DNA from: Thermogutta sp039793925
GTDB taxonomy: Bacteria > Planctomycetota > Planctomycetia > Pirellulales > Thermoguttaceae
Assembly (NCBI RefSeq): GCF_039793925.1
Contig: NZ_JBAMME010000289.1
Span: 30,037 to 94,036, forward strand
Length of the DNA: 64,000 nt
Direction: 5' to 3'
Shown here: one piece after another, positions 44,569-53,285 of the stretch
Layout of the letters: each line of letters starts with the position of its first letter
How positions within the stretch are numbered: the stretch's first letter is position 1
Translations under genes and position numbers: made by a program
The notes under the pieces: generated by a model
Seen by the model: the letters and a program-made list of their open reading frames with translations, nothing else
Databases searched by the model: none
What the model was told of the DNA's origin: nothing

Positions 44569-46425
44569 TCACTCCCGCTCGATGATCACGCTTATCGGGC
44601 GGGAGATTGTGTTTTTTGGTCGGCCCGGTCCTCCAATTCCAACCGCCTGGAGGCGAACCGGGCCCATCCCCAGCTTTCGACTGTCAATCTCAAAGTCAGC
44701 TTGTGCACCGATCTTCCTGGCCAGGACGCGGCCATTCTGCCGCACCACGACAGCAAGGGCTCCGGGACTCTCCACGTGCAGACGGACAGGCTCTCCCAAT
44801 CTGACTTGAGGCGTGTGGAGCTTCACTGAGATCTGGCCACCAAAATTGTCGCTGGTAAGACCCACAACAAGCTCACCCCGGCTGGCAATGAGGCCTGTTT
44901 CCACGGCGACAACCCGCAGCTCGTGGTAGCCGTCGTCCCATGGTCTTGTGTCGAGGACGAACGCTTCATTTGCGCCACTCCGCCCGACGAGGCGTCCATC
45001 CACGAACCACTCGAAATGATCGACCTGGCCACCGCCGATCGGTTGCGGCAAACCTGGCCTGGGAAACTCGGCCGTAGGATGAAGCGTGAGCACACCCTGA
45101 ACCATCTTTCCTTCTGGGAACTCTTGAAGTTCCACCACCGGGATGTTCGCCCACGGTCGGCAAAGAGGATCGCCCACGATCAGCAACTGATATGGCCCAT
45201 AGACTGATTGATAAAAAGCTTCTGCCGTGGTGCACCCACGTGCATAATGGAGATGGATCGTCGGCAGAGGGAACTTTTCGGCGATTGCAAATGGTTCGAT
45301 CACCGTTCCGCTGGCGGCTGCAGCACCGTAGCGCAGAAATTCGGTCAAAGGGGTTTGTCCCGCGGATTTTGCCATGACCCCACCAAGACTCGTCAGATGG
45401 TCGCAGATGGCACCGGGAAGGATGATGCTGCCTGAACGTGCCCAATCGAACTCAGCCGTCCCCATCATGACGCCCTGGCAGTCGGGTTTATTTTCGGGCA
45501 TGATTCCATGAACGATTTCTGCCCGGACGTCGAGCTTCTGAAGAGCCTCCACAACCTCCGGATAGGCAGGGTCGCGGGTGCGGGAGCGAATATCGTCGTT
45601 TTGCACAAAATAGATTGTTCCTTGCGGAAAACTTCCGTCAGCAGCCGCACTGCGACGCAGATATTCGAAAATCTCTTCGAGTGTGTTCCCACGGGTGTCC
45701 TCGTCTGCTGCCACTGCCAGCACCATTGACAGCAAATACCGCTGCCCCTGCTTCGCAAGGTTGCCATGCTCGTCAAACTGTAGCCGGCTGTTGAAGCCCA
45801 GCGTGGGAAGCTCTTTCTGCTCAGGAATTGCCCGCCGCATGTATTGGTTGACCCGAAGGGACATGTAATAGTCTGGACGACGTGCCAGCACTCCAGCGTA
45901 CAGGTAAGTCAGGCCGTTGAGGGACCCCCGAGGGGTGAGAACCCGCGGCCAGCGAGAACTCGCCGATTCTTCGGAGTTTTTCTCTCCGTCGGAAGGTCGG
46001 CCCGGTCGTGCAGGGGGAAGTAATTCCGGATGCTCCTCAGCAAATCGCTGAATGTCTTTTTGTAATTCGATCCCCCAGGGAAAGTCGGCCGAGTAGGCGA
46101 CGCAGTCAATCCATTCGAGGAAACCTTGTCTCGTAAGATGCTCAACGATGGGAAGCAAAATCTTTTCGCGGAATCGGTCGACGTCGGTTACCTGTTCTTG
46201 AGGATCCCAGGGCAGGTAGAGGACGTTGGAATCGGGAATCCCACGGAGTGACTGGTAGAAGTTGGCAACCGCCAGGGAAGTCGGACTGTTGGGATTAACA
46301 ACAAGGAGCACGTTTTCCGGGCCGCCTCCTCCCTGCGTGATCCGATTTCTTCCAAACAGCACAATCACCAGCAAGCAGGAAGCCACTAAACTGTTTTTCC
46401 AGGTTCTATACAAGACTGGTACCAT
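44569..46425 (-). CDS. TIGR03790-type secreted protein
   Basis: About 618 residues from the ATG at 46425; a GTG five codons upstream is also possible. A hydrophobic N-terminal segment (VASCLLVIVLFG) is a signal or anchor. The N-terminal block is ENVLLVVNPNSPTSLAVANF, then GIPDSNVLYLPWD, then CVAYSADFPWGIE, matching what I remember of family TIGR03790. Later SGSIILPGAICDHLTSLGG and HYARGCTTAEAFYQSV suggest a caspase-like or cysteine-containing fold, with Cys and His in the motifs; this is unproven. The C-terminal part is beta-rich (VDHFEWFVDGRLVGRSG), like an Ig domain. The function is unknown. Confidence 0.75.
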   Translation of the reverse strand: MVPVLYRTWKNSLVASCLLVIVLFGRNRITQGGGGPENVLLVVNPNSPTSLAVANFYQSLRGIPDSNVLYLPWDPQEQVTDVDRFREKILLPIVEHLTRQGFLEWIDCVAYSADFPWGIELQKDIQRFAEEHPELLPPARPGRPSDGEKNSEESASSRWPRVLTPRGSLNGLTYLYAGVLARRPDYYMSLRVNQYMRRAIPEQKELPTLGFNSRLQFDEHGNLAKQGQRYLLSMVLAVAADEDTRGNTLEEIFEYLRRSAAADGSFPQGTIYFVQNDDIRSRTRDPAYPEVVEALQKLDVRAEIVHGIMPENKPDCQGVMMGTAEFDWARSGSIILPGAICDHLTSLGGVMAKSAGQTPLTEFLRYGAAAASGTVIEPFAIAEKFPLPTIHLHYARGCTTAEAFYQSVYGPYQLLIVGDPLCRPWANIPVVELQEFPEGKMVQGVLTLHPTAEFPRPGLPQPIGGGQVDHFEWFVDGRLVGRSGANEAFVLDTRPWDDGYHELRVVAVETGLIASRGELVVGLTSDNFGGQISVKLHTPQVRLGEPVRLHVESPGALAVVVRQNGRVLARKIGAQADFEIDSRKLGMGPVRLQAVGIGGPGRPKNTISRPISVIIERE

Positions 46426-46623
46426 GGCTCCGCTCCGCACAACGGTTATCGAGAGAACCTCCTCCCAGAGGACGTCAAGAACCGGGGCTGCTCAAATTCT
46501 TTTCCCACGCGCCCATCGGCTGATTCTCGGATCGGTTTTCGTTATACTCTTGTGAAGTTGACAGGTTGGCCGGAATTCTGGGGTACAAACTTACAACAGT
46601 CTTTACTGTAAGGAGTTGCAGCC

Positions 46624-47274
46624 ATGAGATTGCTCCCCGCAGTTGTAGTGCTTTTGGTAGCCGTTCCCGCTTGGGCGGAGGAAGCATCCAATTGTCTGAC
46701 GCCGGAAGAAAAAGAGCAAGGCTTTGTTTGCCTGTTTGACGGAACGTCGCTCGATCAGTGGCAGGGCGATACCAAGGGTTACGTCATTGAAAACGGTGTG
46801 CTCGTCTGCAAGCCTGGCGGCAATCTTTACACCAAAAAAGAGTACAGCGATTTCATTTTCCGATTCGAATTCAAACTGACACCCAACGCCAACAACGGCG
46901 TGGGAATCCGCACACCACTCGGATGTGATCCCGCTTATTGCGGCATGGAAATCCAGATTCTGGATGATTCGGGAAGCCAGTACACACACCTTCAGCCATA
47001 CCAGTATCACGGATCCATCTACGGTGTGGTGCCTGCCAAACGTGGCCACCTCAAACCCGTCGGGGAATGGAACAGCGAAGAAATTCTGTGTCAGGGGCGT
47101 CACGTCCGTGTGACACTCAACGGCGTGGTTATCGTCGATGCCAACCTCGATGAAGTTCAGCCGATGGATCATCGCGACCACCCCGGCCTGAAGCGTGACA
47201 AAGGGTACATCGGATTCCTCGGTCACGGCACGCGGGTGGAATTCCGCAAAATCCGCATCAAGGAATTGAACTAA
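46624..47274 (+). CDS. DUF1080 protein (3-keto-disaccharide hydrolase-like)
   Basis: 216 residues, ATG with AAGGAG ahead. A signal peptide ends near residue 18 (AWA). The mature domain is a concanavalin-like sandwich with the DUF1080 signature: FVCLFDGTSLDQWQGD, NNGVGIRTPLG, MEIQILDD, and GYIGFLGHGTRVEFRKIRIKEL at the end. Known relatives hydrolyse 3-keto-glycosides in planctomycetes and Bacteroidetes. It is the first gene of a run with a ROK-family protein and a GH172 protein on the same strand, so a role in carbohydrate degradation is likely. The substrate is unknown. Confidence 0.92.
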   Translation: MRLLPAVVVLLVAVPAWAEEASNCLTPEEKEQGFVCLFDGTSLDQWQGDTKGYVIENGVLVCKPGGNLYTKKEYSDFIFRFEFKLTPNANNGVGIRTPLGCDPAYCGMEIQILDDSGSQYTHLQPYQYHGSIYGVVPAKRGHLKPVGEWNSEEILCQGRHVRVTLNGVVIVDANLDEVQPMDHRDHPGLKRDKGYIGFLGHGTRVEFRKIRIKELN

Positions 47275-47310
47275 TTGGGCACCGGGTTGTTCCTTACCTA
47301 CTGGCATTCC

Positions 47311-48414
47311 ATGTGTTATCTCGGAATCGAGATCGGCGGGACAAAGCTCCAAGTCGGCATCGGGACAGGCGACGAACCTCGGCTGATGGCCCTGCATCGG
47401 GATGAAATTGATCGGAGACAGGGCGCCGAGGCGATCCGCCGTCGCATTCTCGATTTTGCCCGGCCACTTATTGCCGAACATCACCCCCGAGCAATTGGGA
47501 TCGCGTTTGGCGGTCCCATTGACGTTCAAACGGGGCGAACCCTGAAAAGTCACCATGTGGCCGGTTGGGACAATTTCCCCCTCATTCAGTGGTGTCAGGA
47601 CGAGCTGGGCCTTCCCGCCGCGATGGGAAACGACGCGGACCTTGCCGGTTGGGCGGAGGCCATCTATGGAGCTGGCAAAGGCCACCGCGCCGTCTTTTAC
47701 ATCACCGTGGGCACTGGTATTGGAGGCGCTCTGATTTACGAAGGAAAAATCTACACCGGTGCTCATGGGATTGCCGCTGAAATCGGCCATCTTCGCCCGG
47801 GACCGACGGCTGTCTCACCCGAAAACGATCTCGAATCCATTTCCGCAGGCTGGGGGATCGCCGCCCGAGCCCAGACGCTGGTGCGGGAAATCCTCGCCTC
47901 TCGTGGTGATTTCGAAGCTGGTTCCGGCGACTCCATACGCATCAGCGTGTGGCGCGAAAAATGGGCAACCGAGGAGCTCGGCGATGTCTCTTTTTCCACG
48001 CTCAATGACGCGGCCATGAACCTCCTGCAGCGGTGTGGGAATGATTTGGATCGGCTCACCACGAAAATGCTGGGCGAAGCTCTGGCATCCGGCAACGTCA
48101 TTGCAGCTTGGGTTTTTGCCCGGGCCCTACGAACGCTTGGCTGGGCCATCGCCCAAATGATCACCCTCTTGGCGCCTTCAGCGATTGTTATCGGTGGCGG
48201 GGTGTCGCTCCTTGGAGAGCGGTTGTTTTTTGAGCCGCTTCGCAAAGAGGTGGCCCGATACGTTTTTCCGCCGCTCGCCGATCGCTACGTCATTCGACCG
48301 GCAGAACTGGGGGAAGAAGTGATGGTCCACGGCGCGATTCTGCTCGCCCGGCAGAGCTTCGAAACTGCCGCCGGAATGGATGTGACATCACACGCTCTGG
48401 AACAGAAAAGGTGA
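47311..48414 (+). CDS. ROK family protein lacking the usual zinc motif
   Basis: About 367 residues. The ATG at 47311 is chosen because MCYLGIEIGGTKLQVG aligns with known N-termini; the previous gene ends 36 bases earlier. The sugar-kinase fold is clear: EIGGTK (7-12), GPIDVQTG, the catalytic GNDAD (106-110, D108) and the phosphate loop TVGTGIGGALIY (132-143). EIGH (157-160) carries the sugar-contacting Glu and the zinc-binding His. The following CxCGxxGC block, normal in ROK glucokinases and regulators, is absent: EIGHLRPGPTAVSPEND continues without Cys. There is no DNA-binding domain, so it is more likely a sugar kinase than a repressor. It sits between DUF1080 and GH172 genes. Confidence 0.85.
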   Translation: MCYLGIEIGGTKLQVGIGTGDEPRLMALHRDEIDRRQGAEAIRRRILDFARPLIAEHHPRAIGIAFGGPIDVQTGRTLKSHHVAGWDNFPLIQWCQDELGLPAAMGNDADLAGWAEAIYGAGKGHRAVFYITVGTGIGGALIYEGKIYTGAHGIAAEIGHLRPGPTAVSPENDLESISAGWGIAARAQTLVREILASRGDFEAGSGDSIRISVWREKWATEELGDVSFSTLNDAAMNLLQRCGNDLDRLTTKMLGEALASGNVIAAWVFARALRTLGWAIAQMITLLAPSAIVIGGGVSLLGERLFFEPLRKEVARYVFPPLADRYVIRPAELGEEVMVHGAILLARQSFETAAGMDVTSHALEQKR

Positions 48415-48493
48415 ATGTTGTGGTTACACGTGGGCGTGCGGAGTCCAGGGAATGGCTCCGATGGACACCGATGAACAGAAAAGGAGATTGGCC

Positions 48494-50527
48494 ATGATGC
48501 CGTTGAGACGACTCCCGGTTCTGATTCTTGCAGTGCTGGTGCTGGGCCAGTTTTCATCAATCGGGTGGGCGCAGACTGCCTACACCTATCGCGATCTACT
48601 CATGCAGATGCTGGATCCGCGGGTTCCCGCCGTTATGCCAGCAGATGGAGAATACTGCAAACAATGGTCAAGCTGGGATCGTGCCAGTCAGTATGACGAG
48701 GCGACCGGCAAGTATATCAACTGGGCCGCTAATGGGGACGGCCACCACTTCATCCGCGAGGAAAACGGCATGGAGGTCCTTGCGGAAATGGAAGGGCCCG
48801 GGTGCATTTGGCGGATCTGGTCGGCCCTCGCCCAAGATGGTCATGTCAAAATTTATCTTGACGGTGCGGAGCAGCCTGTGGTCGATTTACCGTTCAAAAA
48901 ATACTTCACGGGCGACACGCCACCGTTCAACTATCCGCAACTTTCCTACCACCTGGAAGATCAGGGCTGCCGCGGCCAGAATCTCTACATGCCGATTCCC
49001 TATCAGAAGTCATGCAAGATCGTGGGGGAAAAAGGATGGGGACGCTACTACCACTTTGTCTATCGCACATATCCGAAAGGCACCCAGCTCCCAACCTTCA
49101 GCGCCCAACTTGTGGCGGAACACGCCGATCTGCTGAAGAAGATCAACGATTTCTTTTCTGAGAAAATGGGCGAATTGCCGCCGGTTTACGCGGGCATGGA
49201 ACTGGAAACTCACGGCGGTGTTCTGGAATTGGCTCCTGGAGCAAAGGAATCGTTGGAACTTACCGGCCCCAAAGCCATCATCGCCATTAAGGGGAAGATC
49301 AAGTGTGAAGATCGGGCCGACGAGATGGCAGCCCTCCGCCGCGTGGCTCTGCAAATCACCTGGGACGATCAACCCAAGCCGGCTGTGTGGTGTCCCGTGG
49401 GAGACTTCTTCGGCACCGCACCCGGCTGGAACAAGTACAAGAGTTTTCTCACAGGAGTGACAGACGAAGGTGGCTACGCATACTGGTACATGCCCTTTGC
49501 CAAACGTGCGAGTATCGAGGTGGTCAATGAAGACACCGTCTCCCGGCAGATCGAATATAACATCATCGTGGCTCCTTTAGACCGTCCCTTTGAAGGGCTT
49601 GGCTACTTTCATTGCAAATGGCATCGGGATACCTTCGAGGTGCCACCCGACCGCTGGCCCGACTGGTCGCTCCTTCGTACCGAGGGACGCGGCCGATATC
49701 TCGGCGTGATGCTCCATGTGTGGAATCCTCTCGGAGGCTGGTGGGGCGAAGGAGATGAGAAATTCTTCGTGGATGGTGAAAAGTATCCCTCCACTTTCGG
49801 CACAGGCTCGGAGGACTACTTCGGTTATGCGTGGTGTGATCCGCACCTTTTCCAGCGGGCATATCACTGTCAAACAATGACGCAAAACAACAAGGGGCAT
49901 CAGTCGGTGTTCCGGTGGCAGCTCGTGGACAACGTGCCCTTCCACACCAGCTTTGATGGCTACATTGAGAAGTATTTCCGTACCGAAGAACGTGGTACAC
50001 AGTACGCGGTGACGGTGTGCTGGTATCTCGATCCGCAGGGCAAAGACCCTTATGACCCAGTCCCCGTGGAACAACGTCACGATTACTACGTGAAAAAGGC
50101 TCTTAAAATTGCCGGCTTCCGCATTCTGAATGAACCGCCGGGCAACCTGGAGGCCCAAGGGATGCAACACTTTCCCCTGGGTAAATGGAGCAACAATGAT
50201 CATCTGTGGTGGACAGGTGCTAAACCCGGCGATGTGCTGGAAGTAGGATTCGAAGCCCCCAAAGACGGCAAGTATCAAGTGGCCGCCATCCTCACCAAGG
50301 CCCGGGATTATGGCATCGTTCAGCTTGCGATCAATGGCCAGAAAGCGGGTGACCCCATCGACCTTTACAATCCTGAGGTCATCCGTACGGACCCCATCCC
50401 ACTGGGTACCTTTGAGCTCAAAAAAGGGGAGAACACGCTTTGCGTTGAGATTGTGGGGGCCAATGAAAAAGCGATTAAAGCCTACATGTTCGGGCTGGAC
50501 GACGTCGTCCTCACGCCGGCGGAGTAG
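48494..50527 (+). CDS. GH172 (DUF2961) secreted glycosidase
   Basis: About 677 residues; the ATG at 48494 has AAGGAG seven bases ahead. A signal peptide ends near GWAQ (about residue 26). The N-terminal domain matches DUF2961: YCKQWSSWDRASQYDEATG, MEGPGCIWRIWSA, KIYLDGAEQPVVD. Later blocks include GGWWGEGDEKFFVDGEKYP and GTGSEDYFGYAW, rich in acidic residues as expected for a glycosidase. The C-terminal jelly-roll (about 560-677) ends with KGENTLCVEIVGANEKA. GH172 members act on furanosides such as difructose dianhydride or arabinofuranosides. A perfect terminator follows, so this is the end of the DUF1080-ROK-GH172 operon. The exact substrate is open. Confidence 0.9.
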   Translation: MMPLRRLPVLILAVLVLGQFSSIGWAQTAYTYRDLLMQMLDPRVPAVMPADGEYCKQWSSWDRASQYDEATGKYINWAANGDGHHFIREENGMEVLAEMEGPGCIWRIWSALAQDGHVKIYLDGAEQPVVDLPFKKYFTGDTPPFNYPQLSYHLEDQGCRGQNLYMPIPYQKSCKIVGEKGWGRYYHFVYRTYPKGTQLPTFSAQLVAEHADLLKKINDFFSEKMGELPPVYAGMELETHGGVLELAPGAKESLELTGPKAIIAIKGKIKCEDRADEMAALRRVALQITWDDQPKPAVWCPVGDFFGTAPGWNKYKSFLTGVTDEGGYAYWYMPFAKRASIEVVNEDTVSRQIEYNIIVAPLDRPFEGLGYFHCKWHRDTFEVPPDRWPDWSLLRTEGRGRYLGVMLHVWNPLGGWWGEGDEKFFVDGEKYPSTFGTGSEDYFGYAWCDPHLFQRAYHCQTMTQNNKGHQSVFRWQLVDNVPFHTSFDGYIEKYFRTEERGTQYAVTVCWYLDPQGKDPYDPVPVEQRHDYYVKKALKIAGFRILNEPPGNLEAQGMQHFPLGKWSNNDHLWWTGAKPGDVLEVGFEAPKDGKYQVAAILTKARDYGIVQLAINGQKAGDPIDLYNPEVIRTDPIPLGTFELKKGENTLCVEIVGANEKAIKAYMFGLDDVVLTPAE

Positions 50528-50594
50528 CCGGGCTTTCCAGTTCGCTGATTACGCGTCCGCGCGCAAGTGAACGCAGAGTCAATCCGCTTCCCAG

Positions 50595-50620
50595 GCTGCC
50601 GTTCATGCGGCAGCTTTTTT
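50595..50620 (+). terminator. Rho-independent terminator
   Basis: A 7-bp perfect stem (GCTGCCG / CGGCAGC), a 6-base loop and six T follow the GH172 stop by about 67 bases. The right arm and T-tract also encode the last residues (MKKAAA) of the convergent flippase gene. Confidence 0.85.
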
Positions 50621-52048
50621 CATTGAGACGTCCCTAACCGAGGCGGGCGGCACCTTCAAAGCTCGCGACCAGGTGGAAGCGATCACTGCCATATAGAAAG
50701 GGAGCGAACCTGCTAGGGCCAGCGTCAATCCTACCGCCGTCCCTCGCATTCCCCACCACGCGGTGAAAACCGGCAAAAGGGCGAGTAGGAAAAGCACAGT
50801 CGCCCCACGGATCACCATATGCTGTCGAAACGCTCCGAGGGACTCAACCCCCCGTCCGAGCACGCTAGTCATATACAGCACGCAAGCCGCCACAACAATC
50901 CCACGGAGAAACGCCGGATCGTCGAGTATCCGCGGTGTGAGGATCACTGCGATCAATTGCTGGCCGATGGCCGTTTCTACGACAGCAAGAGGCAGTAAAG
51001 CGAACAGGATTGTGACGCCCGTAAAACGACTCAACAGAAAAACATAGCGACGAAGTTCCAGGGCATGATAACACCGTGCGAGGCGTGGGGCCAGAGCGTT
51101 CGCCATGGCGCTGACAAAGAGCTGACCCACCGCCGCAATTTGAAGGGCGGAAGCAAAGACGGCCAAGGCCTCTTTTCCCAGGGTCATGTCCACCACATAC
51201 CGGGGGATGTTGGTGATCAAATTAATTTCAAAATTGACCACCCCAGCGGGAAGACTTTCCCAGATGATTTTGAGCCATCCGGGGTGCGGCCGCCGGAATT
51301 GAACGGTTTCCACTGGCGAGGAAAGTAAACACGCGGGATTTGCTTCGGAAAATCCATCCGAAAGGGCCATTCCAGCCAGAAGCTCTGAGGCGTGCGGAAG
51401 TGCCCATCTAAAACAGATTCCGGCTGCTGTCAAAGTATCCACGCAAGCGGCCGCGAAGACTCCTCCGCCCATGGCCAGGGCCCCAGCCACTCCCACGAGA
51501 CTGAGCCCGTACCGCAGCAGGAATCCTGCGCCGATCCGGTCCATCCGCTCTTCCCGTTGCAGCACGGCATAGCCGATGTCGGCAAGCGAGTCGAACATTC
51601 GGCCGGCCGCAACGACGACTACCAAACCGACGAAAGCGGGATTGGCCGTGTACACCAAAGCGGCCAGCGGCGTAACAAGACATGCCGTACTCGCGCCGAC
51701 GACTCGGATAGAAAAGTAGTCCTGAAACAGAAAGCGACGCTGGACGTCGCACACGAGAAGATTGCGAAGCCCCAATTCAAAAGCGGCAAAGATCGGTGCG
51801 CAAAGGGCCACCGCTGCAACCCATCGGCCGGTGTCCGCCAATCCGCCCAGCTTGATAAGAAGCACCAAAACCAGCAGTCTTGACACCGCCTGGGTCACAT
51901 TCCCGGAAAGATACCAGGCAAAGTTTCGACGGATGGAAAGGGGCGGCAGCGTGGACGATTGGCGAACGAGCAAATTTTGCCGAGCGGTTGCTTCCTCAGA
52001 AGTGTTGTCCGGCTTCGATTTGAACATGTTTTGGGGTGTGCTCGGCAT
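50603..52048 (-). CDS. Polysaccharide flippase-like membrane protein (Wzx/MATE superfamily)
   Basis: 481 residues with about twelve to fourteen helices. The N-terminal NFAWYLSGNVTQAVSRLLVL and later LRNLLVCDVQRRFLFQDYF fit polysaccharide-type flippases that move lipid-linked repeat units across the inner membrane. It follows the sulfotransferase by 18 bases and is last in the export locus. The C-terminal Met-Lys-Lys-Ala-Ala-Ala is encoded over the terminator of the opposing operon. The most likely role is translocation of the repeat unit made by this locus. Confidence 0.8.
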   Translation of the reverse strand: MPSTPQNMFKSKPDNTSEEATARQNLLVRQSSTLPPLSIRRNFAWYLSGNVTQAVSRLLVLVLLIKLGGLADTGRWVAAVALCAPIFAAFELGLRNLLVCDVQRRFLFQDYFSIRVVGASTACLVTPLAALVYTANPAFVGLVVVVAAGRMFDSLADIGYAVLQREERMDRIGAGFLLRYGLSLVGVAGALAMGGGVFAAACVDTLTAAGICFRWALPHASELLAGMALSDGFSEANPACLLSSPVETVQFRRPHPGWLKIIWESLPAGVVNFEINLITNIPRYVVDMTLGKEALAVFASALQIAAVGQLFVSAMANALAPRLARCYHALELRRYVFLLSRFTGVTILFALLPLAVVETAIGQQLIAVILTPRILDDPAFLRGIVVAACVLYMTSVLGRGVESLGAFRQHMVIRGATVLFLLALLPVFTAWWGMRGTAVGLTLALAGSLPFYMAVIASTWSRALKVPPASVRDVSMKKAAA

Positions 52049-52066
52049 CTCAGCGGAGAAGATTGT

Positions 52067-53197
52067 TCAGGGTTGGGCAGACTCCGACACAGGCGACGAT
52101 TCGGTCGATTGCTGATCGCGGGACAACAGAAAGTGTGGTCCAGCAAGGGGATGGCCGCTCGCTGATGACATGACCGGGGCAAAATGGTCGAGGCCAGACA
52201 CAGGTCGGTAGCGATATCCGTACGACCGAGCTTTCCACCCCGCCAGAAGCCAGATCAGCATCTTTTCAGCAAAGCTCAATTTCGACTGCCATTCCACGTC
52301 CGGTCGTAGCCGAATATGGCGCTGCATGCGCAGTCGATTCCCTGCCACGATATGACCAGGTTCAAGTGGTTTCTCAGAACGAAGCACTTCCATCCACGGA
52401 CCAGGGGGAATGGCGATGAAGCCCGCAAGTTGAAGCACAACCGGAGCTGGCGCGCTCACGAAGTCTTCGTAACGGAGCACCAGAGATCGACTTGTTTCGT
52501 GACGCCGCCGGACAAAATCGGCTATGCCATTGACGAAGACCCAGGCCACAGCGCTTCTCCAAGCCGGCAAACCTTGGATGTCCTGGGGAATTCCCGCCCG
52601 CTCGTCCGCCGGAAAACTCTTTTTGGCAGACCAGGCAAATCCCCGCACGTCCCGCACAAGATGAACAAGGTGCAATTCGATCAGGTCCAGACGCTCCGCC
52701 ATGAGAACGAGCGCCAATCCCCGGGCAGCATTCTTGGAGGAGTCCACAATCACGCTCTTTTCTGTAACTTCGCAGATCGCCTGATAAAGGCCGGCGGTCC
52801 ACTGGGCATAGGTGAGAAAATTTCCCCGCACGTCTTTGCCGAGGTGTACCTGCTCGGGCGACGGTCGCGAGAACATCTGCCACAGAACGCTTCGACGGTG
52901 CTCCACGCGGCATCGCAACTCTTCATAGGTCTCCAAATCGACCTGGGATCGCTTTTTCCATATCTCAGTGACGCGGGACCAAAGTTCGCATTCCGAGATG
53001 CGTTGTCCGCAGGAGCAGAGCCGCCGCTCGATCCAACCATCGTGAACGAAGTTGCACAACTCTCCCGCGCTCTGGACAAGCGGATGCTGCCCCAGAAAGA
53101 GGTCGAGCACGGTCGAACCGCTCCGTCCCGCCCCCATGACGAACACCACTCGGGGACGCTGGGGAATTCGCGAAGATTGGTGAGGGTGCGTGGACAT
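52067..53197 (-). CDS. Sulfotransferase family protein
   Basis: 376 residues, ATG with GAGG ahead. The PAPS-binding 5'-phosphosulfate motif is clear (FVMGAGRSGSTVLD, about 19-32), and the 3'-phosphate region follows with VDSSKNAARGLA and HLVRDVRGFAWSAKK. A cytoplasmic enzyme that transfers sulfate from PAPS to a sugar or lipid is likely. Its place between a WbpM-like dehydratase and a flippase in a polysaccharide locus suggests the exported polymer is sulfated. No PAPS-forming genes are nearby, so PAPS must come from elsewhere. Confidence 0.88.
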   Translation of the reverse strand: MSTHPHQSSRIPQRPRVVFVMGAGRSGSTVLDLFLGQHPLVQSAGELCNFVHDGWIERRLCSCGQRISECELWSRVTEIWKKRSQVDLETYEELRCRVEHRRSVLWQMFSRPSPEQVHLGKDVRGNFLTYAQWTAGLYQAICEVTEKSVIVDSSKNAARGLALVLMAERLDLIELHLVHLVRDVRGFAWSAKKSFPADERAGIPQDIQGLPAWRSAVAWVFVNGIADFVRRRHETSRSLVLRYEDFVSAPAPVVLQLAGFIAIPPGPWMEVLRSEKPLEPGHIVAGNRLRMQRHIRLRPDVEWQSKLSFAEKMLIWLLAGWKARSYGYRYRPVSGLDHFAPVMSSASGHPLAGPHFLLSRDQQSTESSPVSESAQP

Positions 53198-53285
53198 GGT
53201 GCCTGTTCCTCAATATGTGCCTGTGCAGCGGGAATTTCTCTTTTTGATTGCGGTCTTTACAGGACGCTTGGTGTGACTTCTCTTT

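Noticed and set aside
46603..47790. Minus-strand frame of 395 codons antisense to the DUF1080 and ROK genes
   Set aside because: Both plus-strand genes have conserved motifs; the antisense frame has none.
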